Part shown: piece by piece, positions 34,621-51,975 of the stretch
Position numbering within the stretch: the first letter of the stretch is position 1
Layout: every line of letters begins with the position of its first letter
Notes under the pieces: generated by a model
The model's database searches: none
What the model saw: only the letters and a program-made list of their open reading frames with translations
What the model was told of the DNA's origin: nothing
Made by a program: the position numbers and the translations under genes
Source of the DNA: Arabidopsis thaliana
Lineage: Eukaryota > Streptophyta > Magnoliopsida > Brassicales > Brassicaceae
NCBI RefSeq assembly: GCF_000001735.4
Contig: NC_003070.9
Coordinates: 9,672,001-9,736,000, forward strand
Reading direction: 5' to 3'
Length of the DNA: 64,000 nt

Positions 34621-35555
34621 TATTTTTTATTTTTTTTGTCATATCATCTTATTGATTTATAAATCAGCAGTGTAGTCACAATGTAGAGCATAGGTTATTA
34701 CATTAGGAACCCAGAAATGATTCAGGAATAAAGATTGGTTTTGGAGAGGAGCTTTAGCAAGAATATCAGCTGGAGTATTGTGATGTCTTCTTATCCAATT
34801 GAAATGGATTGATTCAAACTTCCTTAACCACCAATGAATGTCCCGTATCCAGTTGTGAACGCCAAAATATACCTTGGATCCGTTAATTAGGTCAAACAGC
34901 ATCTTGTTATCTCCTTCAAAGCAAACCCGTTTGTAACCATGACTCCAACAGTGCTGCATTGAAATGATTAGCGCTTGAATTTCACTCTCCAGAGCATTGT
35001 CCACCTTTCTTCCTATAGCCTGCCCCGCCAGTAGATAACTTCCATTACTATCCCGAACAACCCAACCTGCTTTACTTTTTACATCACCATTAACGAATGA
35101 GCCATCAAAGTTGCATTTGATCCATCCTCTTTCAGGTCGTCTCCATCTGTCATGGTTATCCTCCTCTCTCACCCCTCTGCTACGTGTATTTATTTGTGCT
35201 ACTGTATTCGCCTCGGTATACTCATGAGCATCAGTTTGAGCAAGACGCAAAGTAATTTCCCAGGGAATATGTCTTCTTTGAAAATATAAAACGTTCATGC
35301 TTTTCCAAATCCTCCATAGGATCCACAGCGGTAACTGATGGAATTGACTTGTCCGTGGTGAAAGAGCCATATGAAGTATAACACGTATTTTATCATCAAG
35401 AGAAGAAGTTGTGCTTGTGAGAAAATTACTTGGGAGTCCAGAAGCACGCCAAGTTGATTTTGCATAGTCGCAATCAAAGAATAGGTGACTGGTTGTCTCT
35501 TCTTCCCGGCAACAACGATGGCAAGTTGTAGATGGTCTGATGTGTATGCGTGTCA
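34621..35555 (-). mobile_element. 5'-truncated LINE (non-LTR retrotransposon) insertion
   Basis: On the minus strand the insertion ends in an A-rich tail (T-rich on plus at 34621-34638) just after the stop of an RNase H frame, and is cut abruptly at its 5' end at 35555. It is flanked by identical 14-bp copies of ATATTGTACTATTT at 34607-34620 and 35556-35569. A 3' A-tail, 5' truncation and a 14-bp duplication are the marks of target-primed reverse transcription. Confidence 0.93.
34657..35555 (-). pseudogene. LINE-derived zf-RVT and RNase H fragment
   Basis: Open frame of about 299 codons with no ATG at its upstream end, because the element is truncated there. The first part is a reverse-transcriptase zinc-binding motif (CHRCCREEETTSHLFFDC). 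The second is an RNase H domain with all acidic residues present: Asp in CNFDGSF, Glu in ALESEIQAL, Asp in FEGDNKMLFDL, and Asp in HNTPADILAKA. The first internal ATG begins at MNVLYF. It corresponds to what is annotated in Arabidopsis as an RNase H-like gene (AT1G27870, from memory). I consider it a transposon fragment that keeps an open frame, and not a host gene, unless expression shows otherwise. Confidence 0.85.
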
Positions 35556-35569
35556 ATATTGTACTATTT

Positions 35570-36939
35570 ATGATATATAGAAATAAAATGTTGTACTATA
35601 CTATTTTTATAAATTATTCGTAATTCAGTTTTAATTTTAGTTTAGAACAAAATATTTTAAATTAAATAAAGTAATAGTGGTGGTAGTGGTGGTGGGATAG
35701 TAATTTAAATTGCAATAATAGCTACGGTAATCGTAAGAGATACAATATAGACGATCCAAATGATCGCGTTAAACCGATATGATCACCATTAAAAAACTAT
35801 ACCCTAAGAGATACAATATTGGGAACCCAAGCAAGCGTGGTAAACTATTGCTGTGACATAGACAGTAGCGATGGTGGTGGGATTGACGGTAACAATGGTG
35901 ATGATGATAACGATTATAGTGGTGATAACGGTAAAAATGACGGTGGTAGTGGCGGCAATACGATTGTAGTGACGACAATACGGTTATAACAGTGAGCCAG
36001 TGATAGGGATAATGGTAATTTGGTAGTAGAGATAATAGTGTAATAATATAGATGATAGTTATATTAGAAATTTTATTATGTATAATATTTTTTTTGTTAG
36101 AATATAATAGAAAGTACATATAGAAAATAGAAGTAAGAGACATTAAGAGAGAGGGAGGGAGAGTGAGAGAGAGGGAGAGAGGGAGAGAGGGAGGGAGAGA
36201 GAGAGAGGGAGAGAGGGAGAGAGAGAGAGGGAGAGAGAGAGAGGGAGAGAGAGAGAGAGGGAGAGAGGGAGGGAGAGAAAGAGAGAGAGGGAGAGGGAGA
36301 GAGGAAAGGAGAGAGGGAAAGAGAGAGGTAGAGTAGGAGAAAGAGAGAGGAATGGGGCAAAATTATGAATAATACACAAAATATAGAGAATATGATCTCT
36401 TTTTTTGTTTTGATGCTACTTTCTTAATTATAATTTTTTTTTTGTTAGATTTGCAAATTTCCTCTTTTTTTTAAATCGATTCAACCCTTATATTATATCC
36501 CATCCCGCGGATTTTCTTATGCGCTTCAATTGGCCTTATCAATCCAAATCTCCTAACTTATTTATGATACAAACCCGTGAAACCTTGTATTTCGGTTTAT
36601 TAAAGTTTTGTTCACTTACAATGACTCGTCATAAAGTTTTAGTTTAAACGATAGTATAAGAAAGATTCAACAAAAAAATTATTGATATTTTAAGGATGAA
36701 CTAATTACCCAAATAATTTATAATTCTCAGATCATGCCAAATAAAAAATACAAATCAATTTTCAACTGAAGAAAAATAAAAAGAATGGATAATAAGTGTT
36801 ATTTAAAAAATAAAATTACATGTGAAATAAAAACAATATTTTAGAACAGAAATAAGTGGCGGGAAGACGAGAAAGAGCGGCTTGGACCTTAAAAAAAACC
36901 AAATTCTCACTAAATGATTCCGTAAAATAAAATTCTCCG
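35570..36939. other. Low-complexity spacer upstream of RECQ5
   Basis: AT-rich. The part at about 35830-36000 is a degenerate run of GGT/GAT/AAC-like triplets. A long GA tract follows at 36140-36350. The last 600 bp should contain the RECQ5 promoter, and no TATA box is obvious. No gene is seen. Confidence 0.5.
36140..36350. repeat. Long imperfect (GA/GGGA)n tract
   Basis: About 210 bp almost wholly of G and A on the plus strand, made of GAGA and GGGA units. It produces spurious Ser/Pro/Leu-rich frames on the minus strand. GA tracts are binding sites for plant GAGA-binding BPC proteins. Its end lies about 590 bp upstream of the RECQ5 start codon. Confidence 0.95.
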
Positions 36940-39900
36940 ATGGATTTCGATTCAGACTCCGATGGTTCTCATGTCTCCGCCACTCCTCCCCGAGACTCAT
37001 TTCCGTCATCGCCGCCGCAACTTCAGTCACCGGCTAAGCATGTGCCGCCGGTCTCCCGGAAAATGACGTCTTCTTCCTCTCGCTCGAAGCCCAAAGCACC
37101 TACACATCCGCCGCCAAATCCCTCACAGGAAGCTCCAGTACCGTCTCCCTATCCTCCTCCTCCTCCTCCATCTCCACTATTTACCAATCTCCCTTTCCGG
37201 ATCTGCCAATCCCAACCCGCTAGGTTTTCTTCTTCCGTGTCGTCCTTCTCCAGACTCTGCAGCAGAGCTTCTTTTACATCTGTTGAGAAATTGAAATCGG
37301 ACGGCGTCGATTTTGTGCCTGAGCCACCTCTGGTAGAAGTAATCGCTCCTCCAAAATCAGTTAGGAGAAAGCCTCCGAATCTCATCACCGATACTATAAC
37401 TTCTCCTCCGGTGAAACCTATGGTGTTTCGTAGCAACGGTAACGGCGAGGGTAATTTCGTGAAATTGAACTTAAATGGCAAGAGAGGGAAGAAGTTTCCC
37501 AGCAAATACAAGGGCGTCTCTAAATCTAGAAGCAGTTACTCATTCAGAGGGAAGAGATACAAGAAGAAAGAAGCTGATGGTGATGGCGAATCATTGTTGG
37601 AGGAAGAGTCTGATTTACAGAAACAGATAGAAGACGAAGCTAATGGTTTTATTAGCTCTGTAGAGGATGCGATTCTTGCTGTGAAGACTGAGGCTTCTGA
37701 TGAGAATCTAACGAAGCTGTTGAATTTAGTTTATGGTTATGATTCTTTTCGAGACGGACAGTTGCAGGCGATTAAGATGATTCTTGGTGGGAGTTCAACG
37801 ATGCTGGTATTGCCTACTGGTGCTGGTAAGTCTCTCTGCTACCAGATTCCGGCAATGATTCTTCCTGGAATCACGCTTGTAGTGAGTCCTTTGGTTTCGT
37901 TGATGATTGATCAGTTGAAGCATTTGCCTTCTATCATTAAGGGTGGTCTCTTGAGCAGTAGCCAGGTGTGTGCCTCAAATTGTTTGTTTGTTGCCGGTTC
38001 TTTTTTTTGTAGTCTTTAGAAGTTTTTAATGGAGTCTGCTTTGGGAATTTTTTTCATTAGAGACCTGAGGAAGCAACGGAGACATTGCGGAAACTTAAAG
38101 AAGGCATAATAAAGGTGTGTTCTATAGGGAATTTTTGGACGTCTTACTTTTGATAAGACTGCTTGGTATTGTTTAAAGAACTTAGCCATGGGATAAGGTT
38201 ATGAAAGTACTTAGTTTGGAAGTACATTCATTTGTGTCATGGGTTTGTTTTTCATTTCAGGTTCTCTTTGTATCTCCTGAGAGACTTCTGAATGTAGAAT
38301 TTTTGTCAATGTTTCGCATGTCTTTATCTGTGTCACTTGTCGTGGTTGATGAGGCACACTGCGTATCAGAATGGTGAGCTTCTTGGCAACTGGTAGATTG
38401 CGTTTCTCTGTTAACTGTAGTATCTACTGCCTTTCCTTGTTCTGTTTGTCTTGGTTATTAAGAGCTATTCTGAACAGGTCTCATAACTTCCGTCCTTCAT
38501 ATATGAGACTCAAGGCATCAATGCTGTTTTCTGAACTCAAGGCAGAATGCATTCTCGCGATGACCGCAACTGCCACTACAATGACTCTTCAGGCTGTCAT
38601 GTCTTCACTAGAGATACCGTCAACCAATCTTATTCAGAAGTCACAACTCAGAGACAATTTTGAGTTGTCTGTCTCATTGAGTGGAGCTAATAGGTAAGTG
38701 TCTTGTTAATATTTTTACTCTTTTGCTCGTCCTCGAGTTGTAACTGACTGAAATCTGAAAATATAACAGAATGAAAGATCTATTGATTTTGATGGAGTCT
38801 CCTCCATATAAGGAGATTCGAAGCATCATTGTGTACTGCAAATTTCAGGTGAGAGTACTTACTTATCTTCGGCTTTTTTTCACGCTCTACAATATACTTT
38901 TTATTTATTTCTTACTGTATCATGCATGATGCTAACTTAAGCAACTTTGGGCTGTGTTTGCGCAGTATGAGACTGACATGATAAGCAAGTATTTACGCGA
39001 TAACAACATCAATGCAAAGGTTGTTTCCATATTGAAATCTCCGACATACCTGTATCTATAGCTAATTACACTCTAATCAAGCTTAACTTGATCTATCCAG
39101 GGTTATCACAGTGGTCTTCCTGCGAAGGACCGTGTTCGCATACAGGAGTCATTTTGTTCCAACAAGATTAGAGTGGTGAGAAAAAAAGTTCACTAATTTC
39201 CATACGCTTTATGTCCAGTTTATTCATGCAAACTATCACTGAAAAAGTTAAGCAGATTTCAGTATTCAAATATTTTATATATGTTTTGGAAGGTTGTTGC
39301 AACTGTAGCATTCGGCATGGGACTTGACAAGGGAGATGTAGGAGCTGTAAGTCTAATGCCAATACTTAGAATGCTTGAACATAACTTCAACTATTCGCAT
39401 CTCATGTATATACATGCTTCTAAGTTTTCTGAGTCTGCTTTAGGTAATACACTTCAGCGTGCCAGGCAGTATGGAAGAATACGTTCAGGTTAAATTTTTT
39501 TTGGGTTTTCCTTCTTAAGCCTAGTGATCAGCGTACATATAACATTCTCGAGAAACTAAATGTCTTTGTTACAGGAAATTGGACGTGCTGGTCGCGACGG
39601 GCGGTTGTCATATTGTCATCTCTTTTATGATAATGACACATATCTAAAGCTTCGGAGTCTTGCACACAGGTGATTCGTGTGGGAACTATCAACTGTCATG
39701 GCATTGAATTAAGAGGATTTTAAGCTTACCTTTGTTTTCCCCCTTCTTGTTCAGTGATGGTGTCGATGAATATGCAGTTGGAAAATTTCTCACCCATGTA
39801 TTTTCCACTGAGACAAAGCAACACGAGAAGATATGCTCGCTAGTCATTGAATCTGCCTCTCAAAAATTTGACATGAAGGAAGAGGTATTTAAAAAAACTT

Positions 39901-41901
39901 AATGCCAAATCTTGAAACCCGTTGTTCTAACATTTATATGATCAAGTGTCTGATCTTGTGAGATAGTGGGCGGGAAAAAACGTTGTTATAGACAATATTC
40001 TAAATTTTCTCTGTGGATCTGGCAGGTTATGCAAACGATTTTGACACATTTGGAGCTGGGGGAAGTGCAATACCTACGTATGCTTCCACAACTCAACATA
40101 TGTTGCACTTTGAATTTCCACAAGGTAGGGATTAGGGAAGCTGTAGCTGAATAATTTCCTGTTTAGTGAAAAGGCCCATTATTTTTTAATGGTGTATGCT
40201 TGAGACCTCTGATGCTCAGAACATTGTTATGCTATATGTGCAGTCTTCTCCAAACACTCTTGCTGCACGAAGTGCCATAGTTGCAGCAATTTTGAAGAAG
40301 TAAGTGTATATTCATTTTCTCCAGCTTTTCTGGTCAAGCGATTCTGTAGAAGTATTAAAGTTGCAGCAATGCTCAAGAATTTTCTGTTGTTTTTAGGTCT
40401 CACGTGAAGCAAGGGTTACATGTCTTTGATATACCAGCTGTGGCCTCTAGCATATGTGTTGCAACAACAGATGTCTTGGCTGAGATTCAAGCTCTGAAGG
40501 TTAATAACACTTCTCTCTCCAATATGAATCTGTGGCTTAGTACCAGATATCTCAATTTTCATTTCATCTTAATAAGCATATTTATCTAAATAAGCGAGCC
40601 ATGATTGAATTTGCACGGATTAAAAGTGACGAAGAAACTTAAGTCCACAGCAAAGAACTGATAGACACATAAATTACCCTTAGGAATATAACTATAGTAC
40701 AATATAAGAAGATATACTTAATTAGTATCGTTTTGTGATAAAGTTTGGTTCAATTTTTTCTATGGACTATTGATGTAGGGTTTACTGAGAAAATACAACT
40801 GTACTGAGGGAAATGTATCTAAGGGTGGATCATATGTCATCTATTTGTTTAATTGCTTGTGTTCTGTTAAGAACTATTTCGTGTGTGTTCCACTTGAATC
40901 CTAATTATCTTCCTGATTTCTAATTAACGATGTTGAGTACTTGTAGATGAAGGGGGAAGTAACATACGAATTGAAGGACTCCGCCTTTTGTTACACAATC
41001 TTAAAATCTCCAAAGGAAATATGTTCATTGTCCAGTCATCTAACCAAGTGGCTCACAGAGATTGAAAGTTGCAAAGTAAGTTCTTCAATTTGATCTACTG
41101 CATAATTTAAGTTCCAACGCTTGTGCTTATATGTAGCAATAATTTTTGCTTCTGATATAGGTGAGAAAACTGGATATTATGTCTAGTGCAGCTGTGGCTG
41201 CGATTAGTGTCTCTAACACTTCAGAACTGAGTTCTGGTGCCAAGCAAACTCGGAGCCTGCAAAGCAGAATCTTTGATTACTTCAATGGTGATGAAAAGTG
41301 TGACAGTCCGAGCAAGGCTACTCAAAATTGGTACTAACAAAATATTTTACTTGTTTTCATAGATTCCAAATTTCGATTATTGCATAGCGAATAAGGAAAT
41401 ATAAAACTGCGGTTGTTACATATTATTTGTTTGTCAAAGTCATCTTTCCATTAAATTGATCAACGCTTGTATTGTGGATGCAGCGCCTTTCTACGAGCAG
41501 ACATAAAGGTGAAGATCCAAGAAGCCACACTGTTGTTCATACTTTATTGTTTTGCCATGTATCCAAAGAATGTCCAGTTAACTATTGTGTGTCAAAACAG
41601 GTGTTTTTGCAGAGTAATCGCCAAGCCAAATTCACACCAAGAGCCATCGCGAGAATAATGCACGGAGTTGGAAGTCCAGCTTTTCCGAATTCAGTCTGGT
41701 CCAAGACTCATTTCTGGTATATTCATCATCATCAGCTAAACCAAGCCATGCAAGTTATTGTTTGGTGATGGTACATGTGATTTAATTGAAATATGGCTTT
41801 GCAGGGGAAGGTATATGAACGTAGACTTCCGAGTGATAATGGAAGCGGCACAAACAGAGTTGTTCAATTTTGTTGACAGGAACGCAGCTTTAGCTACATA
41901 A
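36940..41901 (+). CDS. RECQ5: RecQ-type DNA helicase
   Basis: ATP-dependent 3'-5' DNA helicase acting in recombination and repair in the nucleus. Nineteen exons: 36940-37965, 38061-38114, 38261-38373, 38478-38693, 38770-38848, 38966-39019, 39101-39175, 39293-39346, 39444-39488, 39575-39669, 39755-39884, 40026-40124, 40244-40299, 40397-40499, 40947-41075, 41161-41330, 41484-41508, 41601-41716, 41805-41901. They join to 911 aa. A Ser/Pro-rich N-terminus of about 230 residues precedes motif 0 (YGYDSFRDGQLQAI), Walker A (LPTGAGKSLCYQ), DEAHCVSEW, the TATAT motif, GMGLDKGDV and motif VI (EIGRAGRDGR). The C-terminal part includes ARIMHGVGSPAF. The first exon is very long and the rest are short. Convergent with CAF1-4, whose stop lies about 230 bp away. 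The match to AT1G27880 is from memory. Confidence 0.93.
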
Positions 41902-42135
41902 CATAAGATTAGAGGCTTTGAGTAGATTCTTAGGATATTTAAATTTATTTGTATTGTATTCTAGATTCATTGAAAGTATCCAGTAAAGAGAAATTGTGTC
42001 ATATGAGAGTTGAGAGAATTGTTTTGATCGACAAGAAAAGATGAAAGTTAATCTTTAGTATTTAAAGAAACATCTGATAAAACTAGAAATTATACATAAT
42101 AGCAGAGCAAGTCATGTTAAACAAACATTCAGGCA

Positions 42136-43044
42136 TCACAAAACGTAGTTCCTTCCTTGGACCGGCATCCCAAAGTAACCACCACCAAAATACGGGTTCG
42201 GGTGATGAGCAGCAAACATCACCGATCTCGGTCTCGGTATAGGTATCGGTATTGGGATGTAACATCTAGTCATCATAAGCTGCTGCTGCTCTAGTTGATA
42301 TTGCTGATGATCAACTCGTCTTACACACTGCTTTCTACTATTGAGCAAATCGAAAGTCAACTTAGTGAAGACACGAGCCGTCAATTCACTGTCTGAGCCA
42401 GCGTGATGAGCTTTTCCAACACGTTTCATCTGCAACACATCAGCTATTCTCTGTAGTCCGAATCGGCTACTTAGTCCGCTGCATGATTCAGCGATTTTCT
42501 TTACGTCAAAAACAAACTTTCCCAAAAGCTGCTCGACGGTCTCGTGAAACTCTTCCTTAGTCTCCGGTAACGGTTTCCCTCCCGTTAAGCCTTTAACGAG
42601 ATAAGCATTGTCGTAAGAGCCTTGAAAATTCACCCAAGTTATCTTTCCGTCCTTCTCCTTGAGAATCTGAGAAAAGTCTCTAAAGAATTCTTCGATTCCA
42701 ATACCTTCCTCTCCGATCTTGTCCAGATTGAGACCATTGCTTTTGAGAAAAGCTATGGACTTATCGTTTTTGAAGCACTTATGTTCGTTGAAATCTGACA
42801 AGTTTATTTCCCAGGTTTTAGTGATTCCTCTTCTGTCGAATAGCGTGAAACCTAACTGGATGAGATGGGTGTTGTCCACATTGAACTTCATGTCTCTGTA
42901 ACGAATTTCCTCACTCGCGTCCATCGGAGTCTCCTTTAAGCATCCGGGAAACTCTGTGTCGATAGCGATGGAACTAAAATGTTTCAAACAATCTCTTATC
43001 GAATCCATCTCTACTTCCTTGTTCCATCTCCAAACTTCACCCAT
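42136..43044 (-). CDS. CAF1-4: CCR4-associated factor 1 deadenylase, intronless, inverted partner of CAF1-3
   Basis: Single exon of 302 codons with the same DEDD residues as CAF1-3 ([22 protein letters not shown]). It differs in small changes, and its Gln/Pro tail is shorter ([20 protein letters not shown]). The start [15 protein letters not shown] lacks the first residues of the partner. The locus and the length match CCR4-associated factor 1 homologue 4 (AT1G27890) from memory. It lies tail-to-tail with RECQ5, and because part of the RECQ5 last exon is found next to CAF1-3, this copy is likely the parent. No lesion is seen. Confidence 0.93.
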   Translation of the reverse strand: MGEVWRWNKEVEMDSIRDCLKHFSSIAIDTEFPGCLKETPMDASEEIRYRDMKFNVDNTHLIQLGFTLFDRRGITKTWEINLSDFNEHKCFKNDKSIAFLKSNGLNLDKIGEEGIGIEEFFRDFSQILKEKDGKITWVNFQGSYDNAYLVKGLTGGKPLPETKEEFHETVEQLLGKFVFDVKKIAESCSGLSSRFGLQRIADVLQMKRVGKAHHAGSDSELTARVFTKLTFDLLNSRKQCVRRVDHQQYQLEQQQLMMTRCYIPIPIPIPRPRSVMFAAHHPNPYFGGGYFGMPVQGRNYVL

Positions 43045-43614
43045 CTCTCTCGGATTTTGAAGACTGAAACAGTTTGTTTATCTGAAATACTAATCTCTCT
43101 CTCTATCTGATTTCGGAGACTCGAATACTAATAGCAGTGGGAGTTTCCTTTTTTCTTACGTCGCCGGAAAGTTTCCATTTTTTTCCAGTCAAAAAGTTCG
43201 TGTTGACTTTTATCACTCCTAATTTAATTCTTGTTGGACACGAGATTTCCATTTTCCTCTCAAAAGCCCAAAATAAGAGAAGCCTGTTTCCGAAGCGGTT
43301 TACAATTTTAATACTAAACCGAATTAAATCACTAAACCGAAGTCTGACTAATACCAAAACCTTTTTCTTTTCTTTTTTCGTGTAAACATTATCATCTTTT
43401 AAACATAATACTAAGAACATACCAAATTGGGTTAAAAATTTAAAACTCATGTCGAATGAGAATAAAGAAAAGTTTAAGTTGAGCCAAAAAAAAAAAAAAC
43501 AGAACATACAAAATTTGAAAATTGTCTCTAATAACAAATCTTCTACAGAAAGCTTCTCTTTTCTATTCTTTATAGGGCTAGTTGAATCTTGTATTTATGT
43601 TTGAGACATCAAAT
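43045..43614. other. Spacer between CAF1-4 and the DEAH helicase
   Basis: CAF1-4 promoter region and the 3' untranslated region of the helicase gene. A poly-A run lies at about 43486-43499 on plus. No gene is seen. Confidence 0.5.
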
Positions 43615-48346
<4,732 letters not shown>

Positions 48347-48961
48347 ATCGCAGAGAAACACTCAAAGAACCTATCAAGTTCAGCAATCGATCGACGAAAG
48401 GAAACTGTAACCTGCAAGTTCTGCTTAGGTTCAGTCTAAAATCTCTGTACAACGAAATTCATTCTCCGACGAACGACGCGATAGATTCACAATACAGAAC
48501 CCTAATCGCTCACCAACACTTCGAGAAATCTCAAATCAACAACACATTTTTCCTAAACCTTTTCCGTTCAAAATCTTCTCTGTATATTATATGAAAATCG
48601 AAAAATAGAAAATAAAGCGAGAAAAATCAAGCAAGCCACAAGTGTACTTAAGACCCTCTCCTTTGTTCAGCGGCTCTTGGTCTTATCTTTTATGAATTTC
48701 GTATCTCGTCCTTTAATTTATGACAAAGTTGCTTTCAGAGTAAAAATATTTCTCATTAGTAGTTATAAAACCTACACCCAACAAGTACATTGTAATTTGA
48801 CAATTTGTATAACCAGAACCCAAAAATCCTTGGATATAAACTACATACCTATACAAGCTTCTTTTCTCTTTACCTCCAAGACTTTCAAAAAGAGATATAA
48901 GTCTTGAGATGGGGAAAACAAAGTACAACTTTACATCAACTAAAGGTAATAAAGACATGAC
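48347..48961. other. Spacer between the DEAH helicase start and PUB45 3' end
   Basis: Holds the helicase promoter and leader (to about 48600) and the PUB45 3' untranslated region (48700-48961). No gene is seen. Confidence 0.5.
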
Positions 48962-51900
48962 TCAACACTGGTAAACTGAGAAGCTCTTACTTTTCCATAG
49001 AAAGCTGAATGCTCTTCCCATTTTCTTTCTCGAGGCTGATTTACACTGCGGTTTTGTCTCTGTTACAGCGGCTGAAGCAACAGAGAATCCGTCCTCGGGG
49101 CTTGTGACTTCTGTATGCTGCGGTTCTGTGAGATGGGTTTGATCCCTTTGCCTCAGTTCCCTGAATAGTGTCAGTAGCTTCTGTGCCCTTTCTCTTCCAC
49201 GTTGAGTACCGTTTACGGAGATAGATACCAAAGAAGGTATCACTCCTTCTTGTAAAACCATCTCGCTACAGATCTCACTGTGATTGCATAATATCAGAAG
49301 CAAAGAAACAGCTTGTTCTTGCTCATTTGGTTCACCCGTGTCAAGAATGGTGCAGAGATTGCTCACAAGGCTAGGTGCTGAAACCATCTCGTCTTTTCCT
49401 GCCTCGTTCAATACCAAATTAAGTAGAACAGCTAAGGACTTTTCTGTCCACCGTTGCTCATCACTGATAGTGAGTGATTGAAGGGCGTTGACAAGGTCAG
49501 CAGATAAAAGGCAGGGGATATTGGGAGGGTAGGTGGACAGGTGAAAAAGGGAGTGAAGGGCATCGACTTTGCACTGGACTTCAGTCTCGGTCCAAAGAAG
49601 ATTTACCATGAAAGGAACTGCCAGACTCGAACCTATTACGGGCTTTGCTTCTTCAAGACACGAGAGGTTCAGATAAATTGCCGTCACTGAACCATGGGAA
49701 TGTGGATTACAGAGCATTTCCTCCAGCAAAGGAATAATTCCTGATGCTAGCATCAACTCTTTGTTCCTGAAATTCCCAAAAAATTACAACGGAAATGAGA
49801 TATAATCTTCCAGTTGGCAAGATAAGAATAACCCACTTGATTTTGTTGTTGAAAACTTGAAATCTTAGCCCATCTATAGTTTTGCAATATTCTCAAGATA
49901 ACCGAATGTGTTAGTAGACTAATTTAAGTTAGGTGCTTGATCATTGAGAGAGAGAAAACGAGACATCGTTTGCTCACATACCTGTTGTTGTCCACAGCCA
50001 AGTTAAAGAGAGCCATGGCTCCAACTTTTTGGGCTGAAGCGTTATTTTCATTCAGAGCTGATCCCAGAAACTGAAGCAACGCTTCAACACACCCATTTTC
50101 CCCCATGAGAATCCTGGCCTCCTCATCATCTTTTAGCAATACTCTTATCTGCTCAACAACTCTGCATTTCTTTCTTAAGGTATCCACGTCAGTTAAAGTG
50201 GTCAACAATTCCGTACATCTTTCAACAAGAGTAACTTGATCTTCCTGGTATTCTGATTCACAGGCTTCCTCTTTAATGGTTCCACTTTCTTCCAAAGGAA
50301 CCACCTTCACATCCTTCAACTTACAAGAACCAACACGTTTTGCTGATCTCGTATCGGTGGACTCGGACACAGACAACGCCAACCTCCAATAGTTAAGGTC
50401 TAGAGACTCAGGGGGTCCATCAGGGACCTGAACGCCGTTCTGTTCACACCAGCTAGAAATTAGAGCCTTGACACAGTAGTTAGGAGTCAAGCAAAGATGA
50501 GAGAGCTGCTGGTGAGTTTTGGGACATGTGTTGTGTCCATCACTAAACCATTTCTCAATACAGATTCTCTCATATGTTTGCCCAGACGCGATAATGACAG
50601 GGTCATACATAAGCTGCAAAGATATCGGACACCTCAATTCTTCTGGCGGAACAGACATCTGCGAAGATCTCCTATTGTTATTGCAGGATCTGAAGTTAAA
50701 GGAACTCAGTTTTGACAGCTGACGGTCAAAAGCACGACCATGGGCATCGTCTATAGAACCCTGGATAGTAGGTGAACAAGGCAATGAACTACTACCCTGT
50801 GAATCATTGTCATCCCAGATCTCACTTCTGAATAGCTTTGAGTATTTCCTCATGAGATGTAATAAATAAGCCACAATTGATTCTTTCCTCTTGTCATCCT
50901 CCATTCGGGCCCTCTCAATGAGTTTCTTGAGGCATCTTCGCTCTGTGAGAGCTGCTCTAGAAGAAGTGATACCTAGTCTAGTAGCAGCCTGATGGAAAAC
51001 CTCAAGTTCATTATTATCAGATGAGCTCTCAAAATTCCCCCCTTGTTGCAGCAATCCAATGATTTGATCGCCAATTTCCTTCTCTGCTGGATCAAGTGAA
51101 AACTCGGTGTTCTCTAACTCCATCAAAATCTCCAAAAGCTGCAAAGTAGGATATACAGGTTAAAATAAAAGCACTGAACTCTAGAGATATTGCTTCTCTG
51201 CTTTAACTTTCCATTCACTTGCTGTGAGAGAAGAAAACAAGAGTACCAAGATACGGGAACACGAAGAACTAACTACCTGAGATCCAATAGACTGTTGGAC
51301 TATATCTTCAACACGCCTAAGGCTATCTGTAAGAGATGATTTCGCCTTCTCAAATTTCAAAACTACTGAATCCCCTGTTATAGCCTACATGTCAAACCAG
51401 CTAGTTAGCGAGAATCTCCACAAGAAGAACTGGATTAGTTCTGAAATCTTTAAGACATAACTAAACAGAAAACTTACCAAATAAAGTTTACTAGATTCAG
51501 TGCAATGGCGTAGAATGTTCTTCACTTTTTCTAAAACCACGTGAAGTGAACACAAAGCTTGAATTCCAGATTTGCTTCTCGGCCTAGCAGCTTCAAGCGA
51601 CGGGAAAATAGACATGATCTTGCAGTAGATCACTGAAAGGGCATTGCACATTTTTCCGTGTAGCTGAAACAGGAATCAGTTAGCCAATGCCTTACACTTA
51701 CAGCAATAGGTAACACGTATTTAAAAACCACAGGACCAAGAATCTGTTAGACATATTTTATTGTACATCACAGGATCAATCGAGCAAAATCAAGAACCAG
51801 AAGAGAGTATTAATTGAAACAAAGACGGATACATATAGACATCAAGTTACAGGACCAAGAATTTAATGTCTTAGGGAGATATCTCAACAAAAACATTATT

Positions 51901-51975
51901 GGAAAAAAGGTCTGATTAAGATACCTTGGCATCACCAGGGGCAAAGAAATTTTCTTCAACCTCATTAACATCCAT
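48962..51975 (-). CDS. PUB45: U-box/ARM-repeat E3 ubiquitin ligase
   Basis: Transfers ubiquitin through a U-box. Exons (minus strand): 51925-51975, 51478-51663, 51277-51384, 49982-51138, 48962-49766. They join to 768 aa. The N-terminus (residues about 1-250) is the UND-type helical domain. The U-box spans about residues 279-352 (VPPEELRCPISLQLMYDPVI...TCPKTHQQL). Armadillo repeats follow from about residue 430 to the end (e.g. GENGCVEALLQFLGSALNEN, VGAMALFNLAVDNNR, LMLASGIIPLLEEML). The start MDVNEVEENFFAPGDAK matches the plant PUB6/7/45 group. A 5' leader extends to about 52660 with at least one probable intron. The match to AT1G27910 is from memory. No lesion is seen. Confidence 0.93.

Noticed and set aside
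36097..36379. Ser/Pro/Leu-rich minus-strand frames
   Set aside because: They come from the GA tract (CT on the other strand), with no gene structure.
41467..41768. Short plus-strand frames near the end of RECQ5
   Set aside because: They read through an intron of RECQ5. The spliced exons 41484-41508 and 41601-41716 explain the coding part.
42719..42901. Plus-strand frame [11 protein letters not shown]...
   Set aside because: Antisense shadow of CAF1-4. The same shadow exists at 19786-19968 opposite CAF1-3.
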